This document shows positions 1 through 11,610 of a DNA stretch of 64,000 nt, piece after piece. Under the pieces are notes generated by a model that worked only from the letters and a program-made list of their open reading frames with translations, was not told where the DNA came from and ran no database searches. The stretch is from Ichthyophthirius multifiliis (Eukaryota > Ciliophora > Oligohymenophorea > Hymenostomatida). The DNA lies in contig NW_004086359.1 in NCBI RefSeq assembly GCF_000220395.1, positions 58,303 through 122,302 on the forward strand, read 5' to 3'. Position 1 is the first letter of the stretch. The number at the start of each line of letters is the position of its first letter. The translations under genes and the position numbers were made by a program.

Positions 1-3000
1 TTAGTGCTTTTTCGTTTTTTCTCTAATTTTCTAGTTCAAATGACAGTATGATTATTTCAAAATTTATATACATTATGATTTTCCACTCATAGTAGGGCCT
101 ACTATCATAACTCCGAATCTAACTTTCAACGTTTCATGGAATTAAAGGACTTTTTCGATAAAGCTAGGTATGAAAGTTAAACTTTCTTAATTTATTCTAT
201 ATTTAATTACTTCTTCTAACTAATTATCTTACATAGCTGGAATATCTAACCCAGGAAATAAATCCTAAACAATGGCATTAAATAAAGGAATATCAAAACT
301 CAAAAACTTCGGAACGTTGGAATCTCTCATAGATCTAATTAAAACGATTTCTTCTGAAATATCCGGTTCTGCCCTTTTTAAAGCTCCTGCCATAACTAAA
401 ACACTTTTCACAGCTCTCATACCAAAATCATAATGATCTTATTAAGAAAGTTATTCAGAACTCAAAGTATATAATTTAGTCATTTTACTTGACAATCCTT
501 TTGCATTGGAAAAACCTTCTGCGAAAAGCATGATTTCAGCAATTAAAGTATAATCAGGAACCATCATAGCCACTGGTCTGAATAAAATTTTTAGATTATC
601 AGGAAGCTCAGTTCTTCCAGCATAACCAGGATTCATTGTAGTGAAAATTCCCATATCAGCAGTTGACCCTAAAGTAACATTTTTTCCAAAAAAGTTGAAT
701 ATTCTTTCTCCTGTATGAGCTAATTTTAAATGAGCTTCTCTAATGGTCAACACTTATTAAGCAATAACGGAAAGAACTTCAATGTTGATTCTATTAAATT
801 CATCTAAACATGTCCAAGAACCTGTATATTATAAACCCATGAAAAGCTTTTCCATCATTTTTACATTTACTTGGTCTGAGCAATTAAATACTATACAATA
901 TTTGCCTAAAGATTTGGCTAAATCTTTACATGATTCTGTTTTTCCTGTACCTGCTGGTCCAGCTGGTGCTGCACCTAACTTAATTCCTAAAGCACCTGTT
1001 ATTGTCATCCAGCATCTATCTGTAAGAGGAGTTATTACAAGACGAGATTATGCTCCGATATATTCATAGCCGTAAGGAAGTTTTGCGTTTACTTGTTTGC
1101 AAAATATTTAGTCTTCTTCAACGTAAAAACGAAGCTATTGTTACCAACGAAACTCTGTTACATTCTCTACTCCTTGCTAAGCTAATTCTTCGATTATATC
1201 ACGATAATGAACATCTTATACAGCTAATGCTGATAATGTCTTTCTTTGTAAATCAGTTAATTATCCACGGATTAATTCTGTTAATTCTTCCAATTATGCT
1301 TTTTATTTTTTAAAAATATTAATATATGTAATTTTTATGATATTTTTTTAATATTTACATATATTTCCTTCTAGCCAATCATATAAATCGCCATTAGAAT
1401 CGCCTGATAGATAATTTTCTTCAGTTATTTTAGTCCAATAAACAGCATCAAGTACTAATACAACTTAAGAAGGAAATGAAATGACCCATTATTATCTAAC
1501 AGTATTTTCATCTTCATACTTAATTAAAGCTTATCTAATTACACTCTTAAGTGAATGTTTCATCGAATCTTCTAAATCTTTAAACCATCCTTCCACTTCT
1601 TCACCTCTTGCTTGGTAATTTTTCAAAGCAACTCTCTCGTTTTCTGCAGAAATCATAGCTCTAAAAAAATATAAAAAAAAATTAATTAAAATAAAATGTC
1701 TTTTTCATAATAAAATTTTTAAAAAATTAAAAAATTTTTTAAACGAATAGATATTTATTATGTATCATTATAAATAGAAAGAAAAATAAAAAAATTTAAT
1801 AAATAATTAATGGAAAATTATTAAATACTAAAAAAAAATATATTATATTTATAAAATTACGTGGCAGTGTCCTAATAATCAAAATCTAATTTGACAATAT
1901 TTTCAAAGCATTTTCTTAAATGAGGAATAACTGACTTAAGATTTTTGGCTTAAGAAAGTATTTCCAAAAGTTCATCATTAGACAAAAAGAAGAATCTTTA
2001 AAAAACTTCTCTTTTCCTTTCTAAAAGTTCATCAAGTGCTTTCTAAATGACTTCAAAAGTTATATTATTATTTTTCAACATATTATAATGGCTTCTACTC
2101 TTATAATCATCAGCCAATTTCTTCGCATTACTATTATCTTTTAATTACTTCATTAATCTTTTCCAATTTGCATCTGCTGCATTGAATATTTTGGCTTCTT
2201 TTGGCATCATTTTTGTTGCATAAGGAGATGTTAATATAGGTTCTAAATACAGCCAATTTCTTTAATGTACATACCATTCGTCTAATAACTCTTATAGATA
2301 TCTAAAAAGTTTCTATTATTCGTCTACTCTGTCGAATATTCTTCCTACAAACCTTGAGGCTAAAATATTATTTACAGTTAGTAAAGTATCATCCAGTTTA
2401 GAAATTAAATCTTCGTTATTTCCCAAAATATAAGCATCGTTCTTGTCTTTATATTACTAAACCTAAATTTAAAAAGAAGGCCATAAATGTTCAACATGAG
2501 CTACCATTTTTTTCAATTCAATTTCTTTCGCTGCTTTTAAAGCTATTTCTGCTATTTTGTCTTTATAATTTACTATATCATTATCGATTATCCACCCAAT
2601 AGTATATTAGGGATCGTTTATATCATGAAAATAGACTAACTTTGGAGATTATTCAAAAATAGATGATTATTTTAATAATTCATTTTAACCTCTTAATAAT
2701 GATCTTATTTCTTCCCATGGTTATTCTGTAGCTGTTAAAGCAGGGTCTTTTAAAGAATGAAGTAATTAAAGAAAAATTTTAAAATCTTCCAATTCTTTTT
2801 TAAATAATCTAGCTACATCGTTTGTTTCTAATTCTTTAGCGCAATTATTTGCTATTTTTGAAAGTTTTTCAACTATGTCTTATATTTCTTCCAAGTCAGC
2901 TTCTTAGAATTATTGAGAACTCCATTTTTAAATACTTTCTTTCCATTACTTTTTTCCAGTCCATAATTTTTCTATAACTTTAAATTCTTTTGAAAATTAT

Positions 3001-5520
3001 TCTAATTTTTCAAATTAAGTTAATTCTATTTACATTGCAAATTAAAATTCGTTTATTTTTTTACTCTATTTTTCTATATCAACCAATTTTAAACCTATTT
3101 CCAGAATTTGTTTACATGTTTCTGCTATTGGAGCTTCAATTTTAGCATAATCAATTTAAGAAAGGTGCTCTTCTAAGTCTTTTAAATCTTCCTTTATTCC
3201 AGGAACCATTGAATCTAGTTATTTTTGAAATTTTTTCAAGTTTTACTCTGCCAAATCTTATGCATCTTGTATTTTTTGCCTTAAAGTTTATATTTAGGTA
3301 GCTGCTTCTTTAACTTTAACCTTATACATTTCTGGCAATTTAATTTTGAATTCTTCCAAAAGGAAAAAAAGTTCTTAAATCTCGCTATTTTCTGAAGTCA
3401 TTTCTTCTAATTTGTTAGCAATAGTATTTACATTTTCGTTATGTTGAATAAACTGATCAACATTCACAGGTGCTATTGCTATTCTTTAATTATCTTAATG
3501 TAATTTTATATAAAATTTAGAAGCTTTTTTAAATAAAAGTTCAGGAAGCATTTTTGTTAATTCATTAAGGCAATTTATTGATACATTTTTTATTTTATCT
3601 TTTAATTTTGAATTATCGAAAAATATTAATCCTAATTCTTTATTAGGTTCTATTGCTTGAAGTCGGGAATCTTAATCTCTAAATTCTTAAATCATTTCTT
3701 TAAATTTCGCATTTTCATATTCTTCTACTTTATCCCATTATATAGAGTTATTTTCATGATAAATGTGTAAAAACTCAATTAAGAAATTTGCATATTTTTC
3801 TACAAAATCAAAAGAATATCCCAGCACTTCCCCAATTTCAAATTAGCTTTATCTAAACAACTAATCTTGAGTAATAATGGAATATAAATCAATGCTATCT
3901 TCATCTTCTTTATTCTAATTATTATCTTCAACTTTTATAAATTCCCTTAATTCTTCTAAATTTACTAACTATTTGTGTTTTTGGCAAATTCTTTAAATAC
4001 TTTTGGACACAATTTCTTCAAAAATACTTTTTAGAATTTCCTTATCAGGTAAAAATCTCAAGTAAACATTATCAAAATAAGCTTCAATCACAATCATAGA
4101 TGACAATGAAGAATACCTTTCTCCGTGTTTTTCACTATGATCTTTTAAATATTTAATAATTGATTAAGTCGAATTATTCATCATTGAAATTTTTGAATCT
4201 ACAATAAGATAGTCTACTAATCTAACAAATTTATTTAATCTTTTGTAATGAGTCCTTATTGTGGCTTCTTACGTATAAGGCATTTCCTTTCCTGTTTCAT
4301 CTCCGACTAATAAAGGTGCTTTTTCTTTTATTTCATCCTCTTCGTTTTAGTCACTAAAAGGAATTCTGTTTTCTTCTTTGAAAGATTATAATGATCTTTT
4401 GCAATTTTGGACCACTAAATCTTTTATTTCACTTTCCATTCTTTCAAAGCTAAAATCAGTGTTTGATAATCGGAAGGCTTCTTACGTTTTTTTGAATTCC
4501 TCATATCTCTAGGCACTTGATATATTCATATCCATATATCTAAAATCTTAACTTTCCAAGCACAAACCTCTAATTTCTAATATAGCAGGTTATAAATTTC
4601 TATCTACAGCAAATAATTATTATTAAAGTACATTTGAACATTCTCTCATCATATTTCTTCTCATTAATTTTTTCCAAATCTAGAAATTCTTCCAAATTTT
4701 ATATTATTTGAAAAATAAAATCTGCTTCAGTTTATGAAACATCATTGATTCGCGCTCCCATTCTTCAATGGTTTTGAATTCCGCCTCATTATCAATAAAA
4801 TGAGTTATACCTCTAACTGAAATAGTCATATATTCTCTTGGATTTCTTTAATTAAAATCTACTATTTTAAAATCATAAGGATTCGATTATCTATTTAAAT
4901 AGCAAAATTCGTCAGCAATTTCAGGATCAGTTCTAATTAAATGAATGAAATCCATAGGAGTAATATAATCTTATACAATGTTATTACTGTTATTTATAAA
5001 TGTTTTGTCGGTTTTTTTTCCTTTAATACTTATACTATTATTATTTATTGTTCGGCTATTTTTTCTCTTTTTTTATTATATTACAGAATCTTTCACTACT
5101 GTTGAATTATTTCCTAAATCGTCTAATATTCGTTAGGCATTTAATGAAAGTTATGTTTTACTTATCATTTCTATTTTTTTTAGATATTATCTATTTGCAT
5201 TTGAATTTGTATTTGTATTATTAGTATTGTATGGGGTTTGTTAATATGTCTATTGATGATGTATTTATCTTCGACACTGATAAGCCAGAATATATTTAAT
5301 CAGAATAATTTAAGCTATGTTTTGATGTATTTAATAATATTTTTCCATCATAAAATACTACTGGAAATGATTTTTAAACTTACAATGGAGGTAATTTGTT
5401 TAATTTCACGATTTAGGTATTAACTCGTTAATTTAATTGTTTGTATTTTATTCTTACTTTGGTATGCGTTTATATAAACGCTTTTAATAATTGGAATTTC
5501 ATATGTGGATCATTTTCCAT
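1..5520 (-). CDS. Axonemal dynein heavy chain, N-terminal part (3' end off window)
   Basis: Motor subunit of an axonemal dynein, driving ciliary beating by ATP-dependent microtubule sliding. About 1750 residues are visible: N-terminal tail, linker, then AAA1 and the start of AAA2. AAA1 has the P-loop [10 protein letters not shown] (931-960), Walker B LDEFNR (787-807) and the sensor-like stretch [16 protein letters not shown] second P-loop, GPTMSGKS (76-99), belongs to AAA2. The tail motif [12 protein letters not shown] suggests a single-headed inner-arm type, but the subtype is inferred. Start chosen at the first ATG of the frame (5518-5520), giving [12 protein letters not shown]; the next residues lead to LPPLQVQKSFP. 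Two introns: 1661-1860 (phase 2, joins at DTA/T) and 1299-1358 (phase 1, joins at GNI/SQLEEL). A four-C run at 5233-5236 must be one base shorter to keep the N-terminal frame. The rest of the gene lies left of base 1. Confidence 0.95.
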
Positions 5521-6980
5521 TTTTATTTTTTTAAAAAATTATATATAAATATTTTTTATTTTTTATTTTTAAAAAATAATGTACTTAATATTATTTATAT
5601 ATGTATATTAACATAAACAGTTTCAAATAAATTAAATTATATTATTTGAATTAAATAACAAAATATGTTGATGCATTAATATGGAATCAAAAAATAAATA
5701 TTATTTTTTATAAATAAAAAAAACTTAATATATATATTTATTGATTTTAAATTACATAATATTTAATTTAATTTAAGATAAATAAATATATTAAAAAAAT
5801 TATGAACAAATATTTAATAAAAATATATATATATTTTAATTTTGATGTTAATTTTTTTATTATTTAGAAAAATTACTTAATAATTTATATTTAATTAAGA
5901 TAAATGAAAATATTAAAATAAAGATAAACTAATATATATTTATAAAAAAGATATAATTTTGTTTATTAAATATTAGTTAATTATTAAAAAATATATTTTT
6001 ATAAAAAATATATTATGTTAAAATAAGAAATACTGTCATTTTAGTTTTAATAATATGATTTATTATTTATCTTTAAGTTATTAATCCATTATAATAATAT
6101 AAATAATTTTATAATAACATTATACTTTTAATTTTAATTTTTATTTTTATTTTTTTTATATTTTTATTTAATAAATGTATTAGATTTTTTATATTTTAAA
6201 TATATTTTTTATATATTATTTAGGAACTTTAAAAATATTTTCCACGCTTATATCTTATATAAAATATAATCATTTTTTAAAGGGATTTTAAATTTTTGTA
6301 AATTTAATAATATCAATTTTTCTGACTTTTTAATATCATCTACTAAATTTTCGTACTTTAAATTTAATATAATGTAATTCAATTTTATTTAATGTTGGAA
6401 TTACAATTATTATAAACATGAATCAAAAATATTTATTTTAAATAAAAAAAAAAAAAAAAATTAATTTATTAAAATATATTTTATTTATTAACATTTATTT
6501 AAATATTTATAATTAATCTATTATAATTATTTTTAAAAAATATCTTTTATACAAATATATGTGAAATTTTATTAAATTTTTTTTTTTATTATTTATGAAA
6601 TCCAATGTTTTTAATATATTATATTTACAATATTTAAATTTAAAATTTATAATAGTAACCTTTCTTTTATTTTTATTTTTAATATTAGTATTATAAAAAT
6701 AAATTCTTATTAGTTTATATTTATATTATCTGAATTTTATTATGGTATTTATTCAATATTATTATAATTATAAAAACTTTAAATTAAAATATTATATTAA
6801 AAAAAAATATTTTTATTTTATTTATTTTTATTATAAATTAAGAATAAATATAAAAAAGAAATTTAAGTTAAATATAAATATTAGTTTTTATAACTTAATA
6901 ATGTTTTTAATATTATATATTATTTATATTCATTTTTTTTTAAATTACATATTATTACGATTATATTTATATTACATTTT
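5521..6980. other. Intergenic, no gene seen
   Basis: A+T-only spacer between the dynein start (read leftward) and the 3' end of the pseudokinase gene. It should hold the dynein promoter, but no conserved element is recognisable. An open stretch on the plus strand at 6742-7038 is Phe/Tyr/Ile/Leu noise, and its right end lies antisense to the pseudokinase. Confidence 0.6.
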
Positions 6981-8254
6981 TCATTCTTATTCAATTATAT
7001 TAGTACAATTAGTTTTAGCTGAAACAATTTTTTATTAATTTTCTTTTATTTCCTCCAGTATTTTTTTTATGTATAAATCTTTTTCTCCAATATTAACCTT
7101 TTATGATTCTAATGTTTAAAACTAAGTAACAATAGTATTCTAATTAATTTTAGCATTTCCTAAACTTTTAGCAACAAATACTGTTTCAACAATTTTTTGA
7201 GAATTTTTGGAAATATTATTATTATTTATAGTAGAATTAAAATAATCAAAATTCATAGTACTTAACTAAAGTTATTTAGAAGACGTTCTATTAAAAGAGT
7301 TTAAAGTAAGTTTATTAATATTTATATTTTATTAATTATTTTTTAATTGTATATTTTATGAAGGAATCTAATTAAAATTACATAAAATTTATTATTATTC
7401 TTAACATAAATTTTAATTTTTGAAATCATTTTTATTATAATGAAATTTCAGCTCAAATTCTTTTCTCAAATAAAAAATACTTGTTTCCTAAAAAAAATTT
7501 TTCAAAAAATTTCTTAATTTATAAGAGTACTAATCATTTATCATTTATAATAATTCATCTATTTTTTCTACTTGTATCGATTGTTATTATATACAATACT
7601 CCGTAAAATCTTCAAAAGTACCTATTTCTAATAAGCAAATTCCTAAACAAAAAACGTCTTATTATAACGGATCTTAATATTTTTTTATATATTAATAAAT
7701 CGAAATTTCTTCGCTTTATATTATTTAATTTATTTTTAAAATATCATCCATTCTAAAATTTTAAGCTAATTTTATTTATTTTTGTTCTGTAATATAAATG
7801 TTTTTAGTTAAATGTTTCCATGAAAAACTTAATTTGTTTACAAAGAGCATAATGCATTTATAAGCTATTTTATTATTTCTAAAAATTCTGTTTCAGTATA
7901 TTTTTATTAACTTCTAAGAATTTATATTTCTTATGCTATTGTTTAAGTATAGTATTCATAAAAAACATGAAGTTTTTAGAATTCAGAGCATATTGTATTT
8001 TTATTTTAAATTTTAAAATCTATTAAATTTTACAAATTTTAATTATTAGAATTTTTTATTGCCTCATAAAGAGATATTTATTCTTTCAAAGATTGCTAAT
8101 CAGAAAAAAATTGTATAATTTATATTATTTGATTATTTGTTTCTGGATTTTTAAATAATTTACAATTAGGATATTTTAGACTATTTTATGTTTCTTTATA
8201 ATTTTAAAATCCTTGTATAGAACAATAATTTTAATTTGATTGAGTATTACCCAT
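6981..8254 (-). CDS. Probable N-myristoylated pseudokinase
   Basis: About 424 residues, weakly but recognisably protein-kinase-like. Starts MGNTQSNQ, a good N-myristoylation signal. The catalytic-loop position reads VFHGNIQLKTFIL (about 7790-7830), so the usual HRD is HGN. The DFG position reads KLAQNF, with no metal-binding Asp. A C-lobe motif follows: DVFCLGICLLEIG, the equivalent of the alpha-F helix segment. Loss of both catalytic Asp residues points to a pseudokinase, perhaps a membrane-attached scaffold. The C-terminal third is Asn/Gln-rich. Ends with TGA at 6981-6983. One extra A in the five-A run near 7768 is needed to pass from the HGN frame to the KLAQNF frame; with it the length is exactly 425 codons. 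Similar in plan to the gene at 42902-44868. Partners unknown. Confidence 0.7.
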
Positions 8255-10253
8255 TTATTTATCTTCTTATTATTATTAATTTTTTATTTAATTTAATAAT
8301 TATATTTTAATTTTTATTTTCTTATTATTTATTATAAATATATTAATTATAATTATAATTTTTATTGTTTATAATATGATTTAAAACTTTTTTTTAATAA
8401 TTAAATTAGAATATTTTTTTTTAATTTAAAAAAAATTTGATAAATAACAAATAAAACTTTAAATGAAGTTTAGATAAAAATGTATCTATATCTTAAATAT
8501 TTAAAACTAAAAACATATTAAAATTATATTCGATAGAATTTTAAATTTAATTAACAAATTTTATTACTATTGTTTGATAGAAGTCTATTATGTTTCTGTA
8601 TTTTTCCATGTTTATGATATTTAATCTCTATTTTGTTAATATGTTTCACTATTTCATATTATTAATCATAAATGGAGATGCCGTCAGGACATAAAAGTCC
8701 TTATTGTAAATTTATAATAAAAGTATTATTAGAGTGAATAATATTTAAGAATTATATAAATAATTATTTTTAAATATATTTTGATTTTTTTTAATTAAAA
8801 TTTTGTTATTTTACCATATATTTTTTATATTATATTTTATTTTTAAATAAATAAATTGATATTAATTTTTTTTTATATTTTTATAAAGTTTGTATGTTAA
8901 ACACTAAAAAAAAAATTATGATTAATTTATTTTTAATTATAATCTAATATTTATAATATATTATATTTTCTATTTCTAATAATTTTATTTCTTTTTTAAT
9001 TTAAGATATATTTTAATATATTTGATTTATTCCTATCTTTAACACTTTGGATTTAAATATATATAAGTATTATAGTTGTTTTGTTATTTTATTTAATATA
9101 CAGAATAACTCTAAAAAATAATGTTTTAAAATCTTTACATTTTTCTCATAATTACTAATTTAGTTCTAAAAATTAAAAAATTATTTTCTTTCTATTTTTT
9201 TTTTAAAAAAATGTATATTTATTTATTTTTCAAAAGGGTTGTTTATTTTTTATATATAATTTATGATTTTAGTTTATATTGATAAATTTACATTGAATTA
9301 AGTAAAGCTTAATTAGTTTGTAATTTTTTAACTATTTTTAATTGAAAAAAGAAAATCAATATCAATGTTTATCTTTAAAAAGTTATAATTATAATTTGTT
9401 TTGAAAATTTCGAAAATTATTTCGATTAAAATTCATACATATGTATATATATATAGACATAATATATATATATATATATATATTTTGAATTAATATTTTA
9501 AATGAACTACTTTTAAAATCATATTTTTTAAAAAAAATAAAACAATATTTTTTGTATCTTAGTTCATTTAGATTAAATATTTTTATATTGATTATTTATT
9601 TAATTATTAAAACATTAAATTTTTATCGGGGATAAACAATATACGAAATATTATTTTTATTTATAAAATGAGTTTAATTTGTTATTGTATATAATTTTTT
9701 GTTTAAAATCTTAATTTTAAAAAATTATGATTCATCATATTCAAATTAAATTGCAGTAATTTGAAAATATGGAGAAGTTATTTAATTTTTTAAAATTTTT
9801 GGTTTATATTTTGATATCTTTAATTTTAACTTTTTTATTTAAATCAGTTATTTTACTCTAAAAAAATAATGTTTATATTATTTTTATTTATATTAAATTA
9901 GTTTTTTTAAAAATAATTATTATATTAAGCAAATAATATTTCTAATAAAGAATATGGTTTATTATTAAAAAAATACAAACATTTTGTTTTATATTATATT
10001 TATAATAAATATATCAATTTTTATTTGTTAAAAACTTTTAAATTTAAAGAAAATATTTTTTAGATATTAAAAATGGTAAATATAATAAATAAATATAAAT
10101 TAAGTTTTAAATATATTATAATAACTTAAAATCAATAAATTATTTAAACTATCAATTTAGTTAATACCCAAAACTTAATTAAAAAGTAAATTAGAATTTT
10201 TTTTTAATTATAATCCATAATGTTAATGGTTTAGAAAAATATTATTTAAATTA
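8255..10253. other. Intergenic, one GC-richer hairpin patch
   Basis: Two kilobases of A+T sequence with no convincing gene. The exception is a short G/C-richer patch at about 8670-8705 with a perfect hairpin, AGGAC (8686-8690) pairing with GTCCT (8697-8701) across a six-base loop. It could be part of a small RNA gene; nothing identifies it. A TA dinucleotide tract lies at 9462-9482. Confidence 0.5.
9462..9482. repeat. TA dinucleotide tract
   Basis: About 21 bases of TA, preceded by a shorter TA block at 9444-9455. Confidence 0.85.
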
Positions 10254-10346
10254 TCAACTTAGTTAAGAAATATATCTTTTAATAATGCCCAAAACTTAAT
10301 TAAAAAGTAAAATAGAATCTTGATTAGAATCCATAATGTTAATGGA
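10139..10346. repeat. Imperfect tandem duplication of the 3' end of the P-loop kinase gene
   Basis: Two copies of about 100 bases: 10139-10233 and 10243-10346. Both carry the shared core CCCAAAACTTAATTAAAAAG and end with CATAATGTTAATGG. The right copy lies inside the kinase coding region and includes its last codons. The left copy is downstream of the TGA and lacks about 20 bases present in the right copy. Reads as a local duplication of the gene tail with later divergence. Confidence 0.75.
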
Positions 10347-10832
10347 TTAATTGTATAGAACAAATTATCTATATAAGTTATATTAATTAATAATAAAATT
10401 CCAAAAATATTATTCTTTAACAGGTTTAGTCATCATTCTCCTATGATATATATTTTCCAAAGAGGCGTCTAAGAAAATTCTTACGTCACAAATATCAATT
10501 ATTTATTAATTATTAAATAATTAAAAACCATCAAGCAAAATAACTTTAAAATCGTTATTTATTATTTAACTTTAAATATCAGAAATGAATGATTCCCAAT
10601 TTATTGCTTCTTTACATTCTGCATTTCCATTTAAAACATTAATTATTTTTTCATAATCGAAATATTAATCTTAACAAAGATATTTTGATCCAAAATATAT
10701 TTACAAATAAGAGCATAATATTCCTTTTCCTGAACGTGTGGAACCCGAAATACCTATTACAAGCGGTTTATTTGAATACGTGTTTACATTTTTTTTTTAA
10801 TTTTATTTTTGCTAATTTAACTTAATTAACAT
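10254..10832 (-). CDS. P-loop nucleoside kinase (nicotinamide riboside/uridine kinase-like)
   Basis: 193 codons in one clean frame, ATG at 10830-10832 and TGA at 10254-10256. Walker A is GISGSTRSGKG at residues 27-37, in the style of the uridine kinase/nicotinamide riboside kinase (NRK) fold. Next come QDQYFDYEK (substrate-site Asp region), EAINWESF (compare the DW motif of NRK) and VILLDGF, a Walker-B-like strand. Expected reaction: ATP-dependent phosphorylation of a nucleoside such as nicotinamide riboside in the cytosol; the exact substrate is inferred. The alternative is a coenzyme-A-type P-loop kinase. Length matches a minimal NRK. The upstream coiled-coil ORF runs into this gene in another frame, and one base in the ten-A run at 10789-10798 would fuse them. 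Its last exon sequence is duplicated downstream. Confidence 0.7.
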
Positions 10833-11610
10833 TTTAAGTTTCTTAATATTAAAAATCATAGAATTCTAAAGAAAATTCATCATTTTAAAATTAAAAATTT
10901 TTTTAAATATAATCGTATATACATTAAATATTAATAATGTTATCTTATAAATTAATAATTGTATATAATTAGCTCGAAGGGTCATTTTTTTAACTTAAGA
11001 TAATAATATTTTTATTATATTAGTATTTTTTTATTTCTAAAAATTCTTAAATGTTAGATTTTAAGATTTTTTGTTCTTCAGAAATGATTTCACTTTTATT
11101 CAAATCTTATTATATTTTAATAAATTCTTCTATATACTCTAAATTTAATTTTATGTTTTGCATATCTTATCTTAATGTTTCTTTGAATTATTCGATTTTT
11201 TAAATATCAAATTTTTGTGCTGTTACGTAAGGAATTACGTCATCTAAATATTCAATAGTTTTCTGAAATGAATTTGAATTTTCATTATTGTTTAAAAGGT
11301 TTATTATACTTGTAAAAATTCGGGTATATCTTTGTAAATATTTACGTATAAATATTAAATTATTTTTTTATATCTTTTATAAAAACTCATTTTTTTCATT
11401 TTCTAATATATTATTTAATATATTTAATTATATTTTTTATAAGTATATCATGTAGTTATTTATTGATTAAATATTTTCTAATTAAGGAAGAAGCTCATTT
11501 ATTAATATATAAAGCTAAAAATGGCTTTCAGTTAACTTTTGTGTATATATTTTAGGATTTGAATTATAATTTAAAGATATGTAAAATTCGTTATTTTATA
11601 GTTAATTCAT
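10799..11610 (-). CDS. Coiled-coil ORF directly upstream of the kinase (possibly its N-terminal domain)
   Basis: Opens with ATG at 11608-11610 (MNQLQNNEFYISLNYN) and stays open for about 270 codons, with Gln encoded by TAA/TAG throughout. The text is Leu/Ile/Lys/Glu/Asn/Gln-rich with helical segments such as EELLQ-like and QKIEQFKETLRQDMQ. I recognise no family. It has no TGA before the P-loop kinase reading begins at 10832; it simply overlaps it in another frame. The transition falls at a ten-A run (10789-10798). Two readings are possible: a separate gene whose 3' end is misread, or a single coiled-coil plus kinase protein of about 450 residues split by a homopolymer error. I favour the second slightly. 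No intron is needed in this part. Confidence 0.5.

Noticed and set aside
6742-7038. Plus-strand 98-codon hydrophobic ORF
   Set aside because: Phe/Tyr/Ile/Leu noise in A+T sequence; its end overlaps antisense the pseudokinase 3' end.
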